DNA of 64,000 bases, from assembly GCF_000355805.1 (NCBI RefSeq), contig NZ_CM001837.1:2352000-2415999 (forward strand), given 5' to 3'. Below, one piece after another: positions 1 to 7,978 of the stretch. Under the pieces are notes generated by a model. That model did not search any database. It had not been told where the DNA came from and was given only the letters and a program-made list of their open reading frames with translations. Origin of the DNA: Dokdonia sp. PRO95. Lineage in GTDB: Bacteria > Bacteroidota > Bacteroidia > Flavobacteriales > Flavobacteriaceae. How positions within the stretch are numbered: position 1 is the stretch's first letter; the number at the start of each line of letters is the position of its first letter. A program made the position numbers and the translations under genes.

Positions 1-1219
1 GTTCGGGGAGATCAATGTTACCCACTACGGGTGTGACTGCTGGTAAAAACTTAACAGGATGGGCAGTTTCTAAAAATACTCCGTAAGCGTCTGGTTTGTC
101 TTGCAAATAGGCCTTGAGTCCTAAGTAACCAACGGCTCCGTGAGGGTCTGCTATATAATTATGATTTTCATGCAAATCGAGCATCGCACCGCGTGTGGCA
201 TTATCACAATAGGAGTATGACGAAAACTTTTGAGATAGTAATTGCCTGTCGTTTTCAAATAGCTGTAGTACTCTTATGAAGTTACTAGGGTCACTCACAT
301 CCATTGCATTACTTATCGTCGCAACCGTTGTCGTAGGGGTGTAGACTCCGCTTTGCATAAACCTAGGGATGGTTGTATTACTATTTACCGCAGCTACAAA
401 TTGGTGCACCGGCATTCCCATCATATGAGCTACCATACCAGCACATATATTACCAAAGTTCCCACTAGGAACAGAAAACACGAGAGAATCTGCTTTTCCT
501 TGCTTCTTTAATTCTTTATAAGCAAATAAATAATACAAGGACTGTGGTAGCCATCGTGCGACATTAATACTATTTGCAGAGGTGAGTTGTTTTGTACTTG
601 TAATTTCTTTGTCTAAAAAAGCCTTCTTGACCATCGCTTGGCAATCATCAAAAGTACCGTCAACTTCAAGTGCGGTGATATTTTCTCCTAATGTGGTGAG
701 CTGTCGCTCTTGCACATCAGATACTTTGCCAGAAGGGTAGAGGATTACCACTTTTATCCCTGGTACTTTGTAGAAGCCTCTAGCTACGGCTCCACCCGTG
801 TCACCACTGGTAGCCACTAATACGGTAACTTCTTCTTGTTGATTACGTTCTTTTAAGAAGTGACCCAGACAGCGCGCCATAAAGCGAGCTCCTACATCTT
901 TAAAAGCCATGGTAGGCCCATGAAAAAGCTCTAGTGTTGCCGCATTATCTTCTATAGGAACTAACGGGAAATCAAAAGAAAGAACATCTGTTACTATTTC
1001 TTTAAGTGTAGCTTCGTCCATACTATCGCCCACAAAAGGTTTCATCACTTCGACAGCGATTTCTTCTTTGGATAATTGCTCAAGCTGCTCCCAAAAGGTA
1101 GCAGGAAGCACTGGGATATTTTCAGGAAAGTAAAGTCCTTTATCTGGAGCAATTCCTCGTATTACTGCATCATCAAAAGTGACCGTTTGCGCTTGCTTAT
1201 TAAGGCTGTAGTATTTCAT
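1..1219 (-). CDS. thrC: threonine synthase (3' end cut by window edge)
   Basis: PLP enzyme that converts O-phosphohomoserine to threonine, the last step of threonine biosynthesis. The ATG at 1217-1219 begins MKYYSLNKQAQ, and about 406 codons are present before the left edge, so the C-terminus is missing. The stretch GPTMAFKDVGARF holds the likely Schiff-base lysine (K107), and TSGDTGGAVARG and SVPSGNFGNICAG look like the PLP phosphate-binding loops of the classical ThrC family. The homoserine kinase and aspartokinase genes that often adjoin thrC would lie to the left, outside the window. The frame is open to base 1, with no sign of damage. Confidence 0.93.
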   Translation of the reverse strand, partial: MKYYSLNKQAQTVTFDDAVIRGIAPDKGLYFPENIPVLPATFWEQLEQLSKEEIAVEVMKPFVGDSMDEATLKEIVTDVLSFDFPLVPIEDNAATLELFHGPTMAFKDVGARFMARCLGHFLKERNQQEEVTVLVATSGDTGGAVARGFYKVPGIKVVILYPSGKVSDVQERQLTTLGENITALEVDGTFDDCQAMVKKAFLDKEITSTKQLTSANSINVARWLPQSLYYLFAYKELKKQGKADSLVFSVPSGNFGNICAGMVAHMMGMPVHQFVAAVNSNTTIPRFMQSGVYTPTTTVATISNAMDVSDPSNFIRVLQLFENDRQLLSQKFSSYSYCDNATRGAMLDLHENHNYIADPHGAVGYLGLKAYLQDKPDAYGVFLETAHPVKFLPAVTPVVGNIDLPE

Positions 1220-1377
1220 ATATAGATAACTAGCTAACTAACATTATGCATTTTGTTTGTAAAGTAAATCTAATAGATTTTAATCAGAAATATGACTAAA
1301 TAGCACTAAGATGCAGTATGCTGATAGTAATAGATTAGGGTTTTTGGTTTTGATAATCAGTAAGTTGTGGTAAAAAT

Positions 1378-1405
1378 AAAACGCCATTCATTTAGAATGG
1401 CGTTT
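1378..1405 (-). terminator. rho-independent terminator of the 1432-2220 gene
   Basis: An 11-bp stem (AAACGCCATTC / GAATGGCGTTT) with loop ATTTA lies just after the stop of the minus-strand lipoprotein gene. On the minus strand it is followed by a T-rich stretch. Confidence 0.75.
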
Positions 1406-1431
1406 GTTTATATTTTGTGTAAGATGATTAT

Positions 1432-2220
1432 CTACTCTACAAGTACTCCACCTTCAGGCTTTGAAAAAGTAGCAATATCTAGTTTAGTCGCAGTTGCTGT
1501 AGGATTTGTAAAATTCATAGCATTTCTCATTTCTGTAGGCTTGCCATCTACTACCTTGTACCATTGTAGTTCGCTAGGTAACTTAAGACCATTTACATTT
1601 TGCCATTTTGCATACTTAATAAAACTGTAGCGCTCACTTGGTCCATCACCTCCTGCAGTTACTGTATATGCTAGCCATGCCATTTCGTTTGTAGTTGGGT
1701 CATTATATAAGATATAATTGTCATCTGGACTGTCACCTACATCTTTGCCGTAGCTAATTTTTGTCCCAGGGTAGCTTACACCATCCATTTCTAACGCAGG
1801 AACCTCTGAGTATGTGATGCCTTCATCACTTAGTACAAATGGCATCGCATAAAAATAAAACATCAAGTTATGATAAAAACGGGCTCTCTCTGGTTGAAAA
1901 GCGATGGTATCTTGTTTTAACCATAAGTCTTTACCGTCAAATCCTAGTACAAAATCTTTAGTTTCAATACGTGTATTACGCGATTTAAGATCAACAGTGT
2001 GTATTTCATTTATGTCTCCTTTAGGTAAGGTAAAACATAAATTGTTCATGTTATTCCAAGTGTCAATTCCTCCGTGAGCTTCAAATACTTTAGAAATTTG
2101 ATCTGGGTACACTCTTGATGGAGTCTCCACCACAGCAATTTCTTCTGTTTTTACGGTTGATTCATTTTTACAACTTGCAAAAGCAATAAGTCCAGCAAGC
2201 AATAGGATAGATTTGTTCAT
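1432..2220 (-). CDS. conserved secreted lipoprotein (DUF6503-like)
   Basis: A 262-residue protein with a type II signal peptide: MNKS, a hydrophobic stretch, then lipobox AFASC with the lipidated cysteine near residue 17. The mature part begins with a low-complexity KNESTVKTEE linker. The body resembles a Bacteroidota family of unknown function (motifs FEAHGGIDTWNNM and YTVTAGGDGPSERYSFIKYAKW). I recall this family as DUF6503, but the assignment is from memory. It is probably anchored facing the periplasm. It stands alone, with its own terminator downstream. Confidence 0.7.
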   Translation of the reverse strand: MNKSILLLAGLIAFASCKNESTVKTEEIAVVETPSRVYPDQISKVFEAHGGIDTWNNMNNLCFTLPKGDINEIHTVDLKSRNTRIETKDFVLGFDGKDLWLKQDTIAFQPERARFYHNLMFYFYAMPFVLSDEGITYSEVPALEMDGVSYPGTKISYGKDVGDSPDDNYILYNDPTTNEMAWLAYTVTAGGDGPSERYSFIKYAKWQNVNGLKLPSELQWYKVVDGKPTEMRNAMNFTNPTATATKLDIATFSKPEGGVLVE

Positions 2221-2283
2221 AGTATATTAATTGGTTAGAATTTGTAAGGTAGTCGTATGGAATTTATAGTCTTACAAAACTCG

Positions 2284-2484
2284 TCAATCATTTTCAGATA
2301 ATGAGAAAAATTCATTTACTGGCTTTTTAAATAACTCAGAAAGTTTTAGTGCTAGTACCGTAGAGGGTACGTAGCGATTTTTTTCTATCGAATTTATGGT
2401 TTGCCTCGAGACACCTATTTTCTTTGCAAGATCATCTTGTGTAAGATTGAGGATAGCACGCTCTACTTTAAGTGTATTAGTCAT
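2284..2484 (-). CDS. small XRE-family transcriptional regulator
   Basis: A 66-residue Cro/C1-type helix-turn-helix protein. The HTH runs through LTQDDLAKKIGVSRQTINSIEKNRYVPS (about residues 14-40), with the usual tail VNEFFSL. I start it at the ATG at 2482-2484 (MTNTLKVERA), because residues upstream in the same frame do not look like the family. The start overlaps the stop of the membrane-protein gene upstream by 8 nt, so the two are very likely translationally coupled. Pairs of a YozG-like XRE protein and a small membrane protein are common in Firmicutes and Bacteroidota. The regulator probably controls its own operon. Confidence 0.85.
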   Translation of the reverse strand: MTNTLKVERAILNLTQDDLAKKIGVSRQTINSIEKNRYVPSTVLALKLSELFKKPVNEFFSLSEND

Positions 2485-2935
2485 CTGCACCACTTTTAAA
2501 TAGATGAAAAAATAAAATCTGACAGAATAGCAACACCCATAACACAAAGAAATCATTTACTGGCTTTAAAGATGAGCCCCCGTTTATTAAAGCATCTGCT
2601 CCTAGATTTATAAAAGGCATCACAAGCGTTTGTAGCACGCCTACAATAAAGGCAATCATATAAGATCTCATGCGCATGCTCTTTATAAACTCATCTTCTA
2701 TCGGTTCTTTAGATAGAGATACTGTAAGAAGACCAACGAGCATTGTATATTTTACAATAATTATAATGGTAGACTTTAGGGTATAATCTGTTACGATAAT
2801 ACTTGTTGCGATTAGAGAGAGAAAAGAAGCAATAAACAAAATCCAGCCTATTCTTTTGAATTTATGTGGTAATTGAAATTTACTAAGCTTCTCAAGGCTC
2901 TTGCGCTCGCAGGCAATTATTTTTTTAAAATTCAT
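2477..2935 (-). CDS. four-TM membrane protein paired with XRE regulator
   Basis: A 152-residue integral membrane protein with hydrophobic segments near residues 30-50, 58-78, 92-112 and 128-146. The N-terminus is basic and cytoplasmic (MNFKKIIACERKSLEKLSK). No catalytic motif is recognised. It is first in a two-gene operon with the HTH gene, which it overlaps by 8 nt. It may be the membrane partner or target of the regulator, which is inferred only from the pairing. Confidence 0.7.
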   Translation of the reverse strand: MNFKKIIACERKSLEKLSKFQLPHKFKRIGWILFIASFLSLIATSIIVTDYTLKSTIIIIVKYTMLVGLLTVSLSKEPIEDEFIKSMRMRSYMIAFIVGVLQTLVMPFINLGADALINGGSSLKPVNDFFVLWVLLFCQILFFHLFKSGADD

Positions 2936-3068
2936 AATAATAACGTTTAAGTGAAAACAACCTAGCTTTACTTTATGTAAAGTAAATTTGTTATAATGTC
3001 AAATATACTTTACATTTTTGATACTTGAACTATTCTCTTCTAGTTTTTCTCTAATCTTAAGAATATTC

Positions 3069-3076
3069 TACATTTG
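3069..3076 (+). promoter_or_regulatory. Bacteroidota-type -7 box TACATTTG
   Basis: TACATTTG matches the TAnnTTTG consensus of the primary Bacteroidota sigma factor and sits 4 bp before the ATG of the methyltransferase gene. Transcription would therefore begin almost at the start codon and give a nearly leaderless mRNA. No clear TTG -33 box is visible at the expected distance. Confidence 0.5.
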
Positions 3077-3080
3077 TGCT

Positions 3081-3866
3081 ATGTCAAAATATATTTCTAG
3101 TATCCAGAATCCAGCTGTAAAAAGACTGTTACAACTTCAAGATAAGTCACGCGCACGTAAGAAGGAGGGTGGTTTTATTATAGAAGGTGTGAGGGAGATA
3201 GCGCTTGCTATAGCCGGAGGATACGAGATTACAGAGGTTTATTTTAATGAAGCTGTAATTTCAGAAGATGAGGTTGCTGGGATGGTAAATGACACAGCGA
3301 TGATGACAAGCTTATCTGCCGAGGTATACCAGAAAGTAGCTTACAGAGCAGGGACGGAGGGTGTTATCGCTTTCGCGAAAGCGGAAACTAAAACCTTACA
3401 TGAGTTGGCGCTACCTGAAAATCCTCTACTATTAATCGCCGAAGCACCAGAAAAACCTGGAAATATAGGCGCACTATTAAGAACAGCAGACGCTGCTGGG
3501 GTAGATGCAGTAATTATTGCAAATCCCAAAACAGATTTATACAATCCTAATATCATACGATCAAGTGTAGGGTGTGTGTTTACCACACAAATAGCAACAG
3601 GGTCAACTGCTGAGGTGATTTCGTTTTTACAAGAAAAAGGAATAGCGGTTTACAGTGCTATTTTACAAGAAGCGGTAGACTATGCAGCACAAGATTATAC
3701 AACGCCTACCGCAATAGTGGTAGGTACAGAAGCCACAGGATTATCTCAAGAATGGCGCAGGGTGGGTACAAATATTAAAATACCTATGCGAGGTAAAATA
3801 GACTCTATGAATGTCTCAGTTGCTGCCGGAATCTTAGTTTTTGAAGCACGCAGGCAACGTGGGTAG
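3081..3866 (+). CDS. TrmH/SpoU-family RNA 2'-O-methyltransferase
   Basis: A 261-residue SPOUT methyltransferase, probably acting on a ribose 2'-OH of rRNA with S-adenosylmethionine as donor. The N-terminal substrate-binding domain (SIQNPAVKRLLQLQDKSRARKKEGGFIIEG) precedes the knotted SPOUT domain, which shows NIGALLRTADAAGVDAVII, VGTEATGL and IPMRGKIDSMNVSVAAGI. I chose the ATG at 3081 because the family begins with SKYISSIQNP and a -7 box lies just upstream; an upstream in-frame start would add 21 unrelated residues. A copy of the palindrome CGCTTTCGCGAAAGCG lies in frame at 3368-3383 and encodes AFAKA. Confidence 0.9.
   Translation: MSKYISSIQNPAVKRLLQLQDKSRARKKEGGFIIEGVREIALAIAGGYEITEVYFNEAVISEDEVAGMVNDTAMMTSLSAEVYQKVAYRAGTEGVIAFAKAETKTLHELALPENPLLLIAEAPEKPGNIGALLRTADAAGVDAVIIANPKTDLYNPNIIRSSVGCVFTTQIATGSTAEVISFLQEKGIAVYSAILQEAVDYAAQDYTTPTAIVVGTEATGLSQEWRRVGTNIKIPMRGKIDSMNVSVAAGILVFEARRQRG
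3368..3383. repeat. interspersed palindrome, perfect 16-mer
   Basis: CGCTTTCGCGAAAGCG lies inside the TrmH-family gene and is read in frame as AFAKA. Confidence 0.95.
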
Positions 3867-3892
3867 TAGGTATTTTAAGAAGGAAAAGACGC

Positions 3893-4618
3893 TTAATCAA
3901 TAAGGGCAATCTTCATATATACATTGGCTAGTGGCCACTCGCTACCATCAACTTTTAGCTTATTGATTTCATCTACAACGTGCATTCCTTTAGTCACTCG
4001 GCCAAAAACGGTGTGATCTCCATCAAGGTGATGCGCTCCACGTGCAGGTTGTACAATAAAAAACTCAAAGGGAGCAGTCGCATTACTCACATTTTGCTCG
4101 GTATACTTAGCCGATGAAAATGCTCCACGGGTGTGTGTATGTGTAGGATTTGCTTCATTTGGTATCAAGTAACTCCCAAAGCTCGCTCTGTTGCGCGCAG
4201 TGCCTTGCGTATCATTGTTACCTCCTTGTACAACAAAATCAGGCGACACTCGGTGGAACTGCGTCGTATTAAAATAGCCGTTTTTTACGAGCATGATAAA
4301 GTTTGCTCTGTGTAGCGGAGTATCTGTAAAAAGCTCCACTTCTATTTCTCCAAAACGTGTGGTAATCTTAACCTTAGTCTCAGGATTCTTTTCCCCATAA
4401 GCTGTGAGAAAGTCAATAACCATTTCCTGTCCACTTATGGTAGGATTTTTTAAAGTACCCATTACTAGTGATGGATCTACTGTTTTTATGACTTTTTGTT
4501 GCAGTGCTATCGTGTCTTTTTTTGGCACTTCTTCCTCTACAGAAATAGGTGCAGATTTCTTATCTTGACAACTTGAGCTCGCTAGTAGCGCTATAATAAT
4601 CCAGAGATACGTACGCAT
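3893..4618 (-). CDS. cyclophilin-type peptidyl-prolyl isomerase lipoprotein
   Basis: Periplasmic prolyl cis-trans isomerase of the cyclophilin fold, 241 residues from the ATG at 4616-4618 (MRTYLWIIIALLASSSC, a lipobox with cysteine near residue 17). Cyclophilin motifs are TRFGEIEVELFTDTPLHRANF, FHRVSPDFVVQGG and FEFFIVQPARGAHHLDGDHTVFGRV. The catalytic arginine is within FHRV. A start 12 codons further upstream exists, but it would run into the divergent Nudix gene and spoil the signal peptide. The divergent gene starts only 2 bp away, so each promoter must lie inside the other gene's coding region. Confidence 0.88.
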   Translation of the reverse strand: MRTYLWIIIALLASSSCQDKKSAPISVEEEVPKKDTIALQQKVIKTVDPSLVMGTLKNPTISGQEMVIDFLTAYGEKNPETKVKITTRFGEIEVELFTDTPLHRANFIMLVKNGYFNTTQFHRVSPDFVVQGGNNDTQGTARNRASFGSYLIPNEANPTHTHTRGAFSSAKYTEQNVSNATAPFEFFIVQPARGAHHLDGDHTVFGRVTKGMHVVDEINKLKVDGSEWPLANVYMKIALID

Positions 4619-4620
4619 AA

Positions 4621-5268
4621 ATGAAATTTGAATCATTTTTAGAATTAGCTTCAAAAATAGGAAATCTCCCGCTTCCAGGGCGCGATGTGCAACTAGAGAT
4701 GGCGCCCAATGAACGCCTGAGAGAACTAGAAGAACTAGAGATTTCTACCCGCAAGCCTAGACAGGCTGGTGTGATGTGTTTATTTTATCCCACACCAGAT
4801 GGAGATACGGAGTTTATTCTCATTTTACGTAAGACTTATAAAGGTGTTCATTCTAATCAAGTTGGGTTTCCTGGTGGAAAAGTAGAGCTTACAGATAGGG
4901 ATCTTGCGCATACAGCATTGCGAGAGACCGAAGAGGAGGTAGGTGTCCCGCAATCTCATGTTACAATTACTCGTAAACTCACAAATATTTACATTCCACC
5001 TAGTAATTTCTGGGTGCAGTCATTTATAGGACATCTAGATCATACTCCTGCATTTATTGCTCAAGAAAGCGAAGTGGAGTCTTTAATCCCTGTACCACTT
5101 TCTGAATTTCTCACTGACGACTGTATAACCACTCAAAATCTCTCTACCTCGTATATGGATGATATGGAGGTACCAGCATATAAATTACAGGGTCATATCG
5201 TTTGGGGAGCTACGGCAATGATGCTCAGTGAGGTACGATCGCTTCTTAACACTTCTTTAAAATTGTAA
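4621..5268 (+). CDS. Nudix hydrolase, CoA-pyrophosphatase type
   Basis: A 215-residue Nudix protein of the NudL/NUDT7 type, expected to cleave CoA or related pyrophosphates. Flanking residues are VGFPGGKVE, and the Nudix box continues as LRETEEEVGV, with the metal-binding REtEEEvG glutamates intact. NQVGFPGGK just before the box is typical of the CoA diphosphatase subgroup. The N-terminus MKFESFLELASKIGNLPLPG looks like related flavobacterial proteins, which supports the ATG at 4621 despite its closeness to the divergent cyclophilin start. Confidence 0.88.
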   Translation: MKFESFLELASKIGNLPLPGRDVQLEMAPNERLRELEELEISTRKPRQAGVMCLFYPTPDGDTEFILILRKTYKGVHSNQVGFPGGKVELTDRDLAHTALRETEEEVGVPQSHVTITRKLTNIYIPPSNFWVQSFIGHLDHTPAFIAQESEVESLIPVPLSEFLTDDCITTQNLSTSYMDDMEVPAYKLQGHIVWGATAMMLSEVRSLLNTSLKL

Positions 5269-5306
5269 CGCCTTTTGTATCTTTACAGGCTGTTTGTAAC
5301 CAAGTA

Positions 5307-5322
5307 CGCTTTCGCGAAAGCG
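5307..5322. repeat. interspersed palindrome, perfect 16-mer
   Basis: CGCTTTCGCGAAAGCG between the Nudix and acyltransferase genes, about 30 bp before the latter's start. It could form a hairpin in the transcript. Confidence 0.95.
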
Positions 5323-5354
5323 CACTCAAACACAACCAATTTTTAAACGATACA

Positions 5355-6158
5355 ATGGGGCTATTTAAAAAAAATCCATTTGGACATATACTATTCTTAA
5401 AACGCTGGCTCATAAGAATTGCTGGTGCAATGACGCATAGACGTTATCGCGGTTTTAATGAATTACAAATAGAAGGGTCAGAAATACTGACTAATCTTCC
5501 AGATAAGAACGTATTATTTGTTTCAAATCACCAGACATATTTTGCAGATGTGGTTTCTATGTTTCACGTATTTAACGCAAGTTTAAGTGGCCGTACAGAT
5601 TCTATAAAAAACATAGGATATCTGTGGGATCCAAAACTTAATCTATACTACGTGGCTGCTGGAGAAACGATGAAAACAGGCTTACTGCCTCGTATTTTTG
5701 CATATGCAGGGGCGATTACAGTAAGTCGTACTTGGAGAGAAAAAGGTAAAGAAATAGATCGCCAAGTAAACCTTAAGGATACTGAGAATATAGGTATTGC
5801 TCTAGATGATGGCTGGGTAATTACATTCCCTCAAGGAACTACAAAACCATGGAAACCTATTAGAAAAGGAACCGCTCACATCATTAAGAACTATAAGCCT
5901 ATTGTCGTGCCTATTGTGATAGATGGTTTTAGAAGGAGTTTTGATAAGAAAGGACTGCGCATTAAAAAACGCGGTATTCTTCAATCTTTTGAAGTAAAAG
6001 AACCGCTAGTAATAGACTACGAAAACGACTCTGTAGAGAAAATTGTAGAGCAATTAGAATACGCAATCGAGCAACATCCGTCTTTCTTAAAGGTAATCCC
6101 TATGGAAGAGATAGAAGCAGAAGAAGAGCTTAATAAAAAGAGAAAGTGGGACTATTAA
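5355..6158 (+). CDS. PlsC-type 1-acyl-glycerol-3-phosphate acyltransferase
   Basis: A 267-residue membrane-associated acyltransferase of phospholipid synthesis. The first motif reads SNHQTYFAD (H59, D65), one residue longer than the textbook HX4D. The second block reads FPQGTTKPWKPIRKGTAHI, with Q where FPEGT is usual. Both variants fit a Bacteroidota subgroup as I remember it, but they are worth noting. A basic C-terminal tail follows (EEELNKKRKWDY). It starts at ATG 5355 after an intergenic palindrome and ends just before a strong bidirectional terminator. Confidence 0.85.
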   Translation: MGLFKKNPFGHILFLKRWLIRIAGAMTHRRYRGFNELQIEGSEILTNLPDKNVLFVSNHQTYFADVVSMFHVFNASLSGRTDSIKNIGYLWDPKLNLYYVAAGETMKTGLLPRIFAYAGAITVSRTWREKGKEIDRQVNLKDTENIGIALDDGWVITFPQGTTKPWKPIRKGTAHIIKNYKPIVVPIVIDGFRRSFDKKGLRIKKRGILQSFEVKEPLVIDYENDSVEKIVEQLEYAIEQHPSFLKVIPMEEIEAEEELNKKRKWDY

Positions 6159-6180
6159 TGTTTCAACTTACGAAGAAAAA

Positions 6181-6215
6181 AAAGCGAGAGCGACCTTTAC
6201 GGTCGCTCTCGCTTT
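6181..6215. terminator. bidirectional rho-independent terminator
   Basis: A perfect 15-bp stem (AAAGCGAGAGCGACC / GGTCGCTCTCGCTTT) with loop TTTAC. A-rich on the left and T-rich on the right, it should stop both the plus-strand PlsC gene and the minus-strand sigma factor operon. Confidence 0.9.
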
Positions 6216-6277
6216 TTATATGCTAAAAAGGCAACAGCTTGACCTATTGCCTTAATCAGAACTCAAACCCCCTAGAT

Positions 6278-6892
6278 TTAAAGTTCCAATTTTTTAAGTT
6301 GATTGTAATTTTCTTTGAGCCTTTTAGTCAAGCGTCCATATATAAGTCTATATATTAAAAGCAGGACTCCAATAAATAAACCTAACATTAATAATACTAC
6401 AATTAAAAGAACCACTGGGCTGGCAATTTTAAAAGTGTCAGGACTATTATAATATGCTACGCCAGATATTAATAATGAACCAATGAAAATGAAGCTTACA
6501 TTAAACCATATATAAAGCTTGACAGTACCTCTAGCTTTTAAGATGTTTTTCATCAAGTTTTTTGCATTATCTGTTGCTTTAATCGATTTATAATTCAAGT
6601 AAAAACAAACAACGAAGTAGGCTAAGGCGACATAATTTATAACTAATAAAACATTGTCTATCGTAGTTATTCCAGCTTTTTCTACAAATGCTATATTAGC
6701 ATCTCTTTGTTCTAATACAAAGTTGAGTATAATCCAAAAGGCAAATTCAATGATACTTATAAAAAGTATCCACTTTACTACAGAAGAAGACTTCTTAAGT
6801 AGCATAGGGTATAATTCTTCTTTTGTATATTTTGGAAGTGATCCTTCCTGTTTTTGCCAATCTTTCTTTAGCATTTCTAGTTCATCTACCAT
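6278..6892 (-). CDS. membrane protein in sigma factor operon, putative anti-sigma
   Basis: A 204-residue protein with a soluble N-terminus of about 38 residues (MVDELEMLKKDWQKQEGSLPKYTKEELYPMLLKK) and four hydrophobic segments near 40-60, 80-100, 120-140 and 155-178. It starts 3 bp after the ECF sigma gene stops, so the two are co-transcribed. The short cytoplasmic head plus membrane segments suits an anti-sigma factor or sigma-linked sensor, but no named anti-sigma domain is recognised. Confidence 0.65.
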   Translation of the reverse strand: MVDELEMLKKDWQKQEGSLPKYTKEELYPMLLKKSSSVVKWILFISIIEFAFWIILNFVLEQRDANIAFVEKAGITTIDNVLLVINYVALAYFVVCFYLNYKSIKATDNAKNLMKNILKARGTVKLYIWFNVSFIFIGSLLISGVAYYNSPDTFKIASPVVLLIVVLLMLGLFIGVLLLIYRLIYGRLTKRLKENYNQLKKLEL

Positions 6893-6895
6893 AGC

Positions 6896-7390
6896 TTATG
6901 GATTTAATATTTTTTTGAGCTTTTTCTTCACTCTGTTCATCTTCACTCTTGCATTCACCTCTGTGATACCTAGGGTTTCAGAGATTTCACTGTAGTTTTT
7001 ATCTTCTAGATATAAAAAGACGAGTGCCTTATCTATGTCATTAAGCTCTTTTACTGCGCTATACATCAACTTTAATTGTTGCTCGACGGTATCATCATAT
7101 TCTTCTGATGATATACGAAACATGACAGAATCAAAATCTTGAGTCTGGACCGTTCTTTTAGATTTACGATATAGAGTGATGGCGGTATTTAATCCCACGC
7201 GGTACATCCACGTACTGAACTTTGAATCTCCTCTAAACTTAGGGAAGGCTCGCCATAATTGTATCGTAATTTCTTGAAAAAGATCATTGTGTTGATCCCG
7301 ATTGTTGGTATACAAACGGCATATTTTATGCACAATATTCTGGTTCTCTTCCAGAAGGGTTACAAAATTTTCTTCGACTGTTTTATCCAA
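6896..7390 (-). CDS. ECF-type RNA polymerase sigma factor
   Basis: A 164-residue sigma-70 family protein with region 2 (YTNNRDQHNDLFQEITIQLWRAFPKFRG, then FSTWMYRVGLNTAI, about residues 24-72) and region 4 HTH (LEDKNYSEISETLGITEVNARVKMNRVKKKLKKIL, about 128-162). No region 1.1 or 3 is present, as in ECF sigma factors. It begins with MDKTVEENFVTLLEENQNIVHKI and is first in an operon with a membrane protein that probably modulates it. Regulon not predictable here. Confidence 0.9.
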   Translation of the reverse strand: MDKTVEENFVTLLEENQNIVHKICRLYTNNRDQHNDLFQEITIQLWRAFPKFRGDSKFSTWMYRVGLNTAITLYRKSKRTVQTQDFDSVMFRISSEEYDDTVEQQLKLMYSAVKELNDIDKALVFLYLEDKNYSEISETLGITEVNARVKMNRVKKKLKKILNP

Positions 7391-7539
7391 TGGTTGGTGG
7401 CTTAGTTAATGGTAAGTAGAGATTTCTTACAAAGTGTTACAGAATATTGATAAAAGTTTTAGTCAAATCCCGGTAACGTCCAACTATCCCTATATAACTG
7501 ATCCTTGAGATGATCAATCGGTACATTATTAAAAAGAAA

Positions 7540-7570
7540 AAAACCTCTGCTCCCTAATTGCAGAGGTTTT
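7540..7570. terminator. terminator-like hairpin
   Basis: An 11-bp stem (AAAACCTCTGC / GCAGAGGTTTT) with loop TCCCTAATT, followed by T residues on the plus strand and flanked by A residues on the left, so it can act on either strand. No gene ends immediately beside it, which hints at an unannotated short transcript or a relic. Confidence 0.6.
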
Positions 7571-7917
7571 TTCTTACATGTTAAATCCTTGAACTTTTAA
7601 CGGGATAAATATAGATATAATAGTTGTGTAAGTACATCCCCATATGTTACGTTTAAGTAAAATCAATTGCAAATTATTGTTGATTATAGCTTTAGTAAAC
7701 ACGTTTATAGTTCATTAAAAAAGGAATTTTAATTTAATTTTTTTTTTCAATTTTTTCGTTTTTCAGACAAAAGCAAATATTGTGGTAGTTACGCAAACGT
7801 TATAAATGATTTTTGATTTCAAAGCCTTCTCAAGTTGCTGTAATCAATAATGACAAAATACGCTCTCTATCGGGATAACTACAACTGAGAACTCAAAAAT
7901 GACGGTTGGGAGTATTA

Positions 7918-7933
7918 CGCTTTCGCGAAAGCG
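7918..7933. repeat. interspersed palindrome, perfect 16-mer
   Basis: CGCTTTCGCGAAAGCG, about 45 bp upstream of the TonB receptor start. Confidence 0.95.
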
Positions 7934-7978
7934 TAGTTCGCTTCATATTTGCTCAACAATCAATCAACCGAACTATTT

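Larger units (their letters stand above)
7391..7948. other. 558-bp intergenic region with terminator, AT-rich tract and palindrome
   Basis: No convincing gene in either strand. It carries a terminator-like hairpin at 7540-7570, a run rich in A and T around 7700-7760 (including a 10-base T run) and one full copy of the interspersed palindrome at 7918-7933. It probably holds the promoters of the divergent sigma factor and TonB receptor genes. Confidence 0.6.

Noticed and set aside
7949..7978. Upstream TTG start for the TonB receptor
   Set aside because: The ATG at 7979 gives a proper signal peptide; the extension would not.
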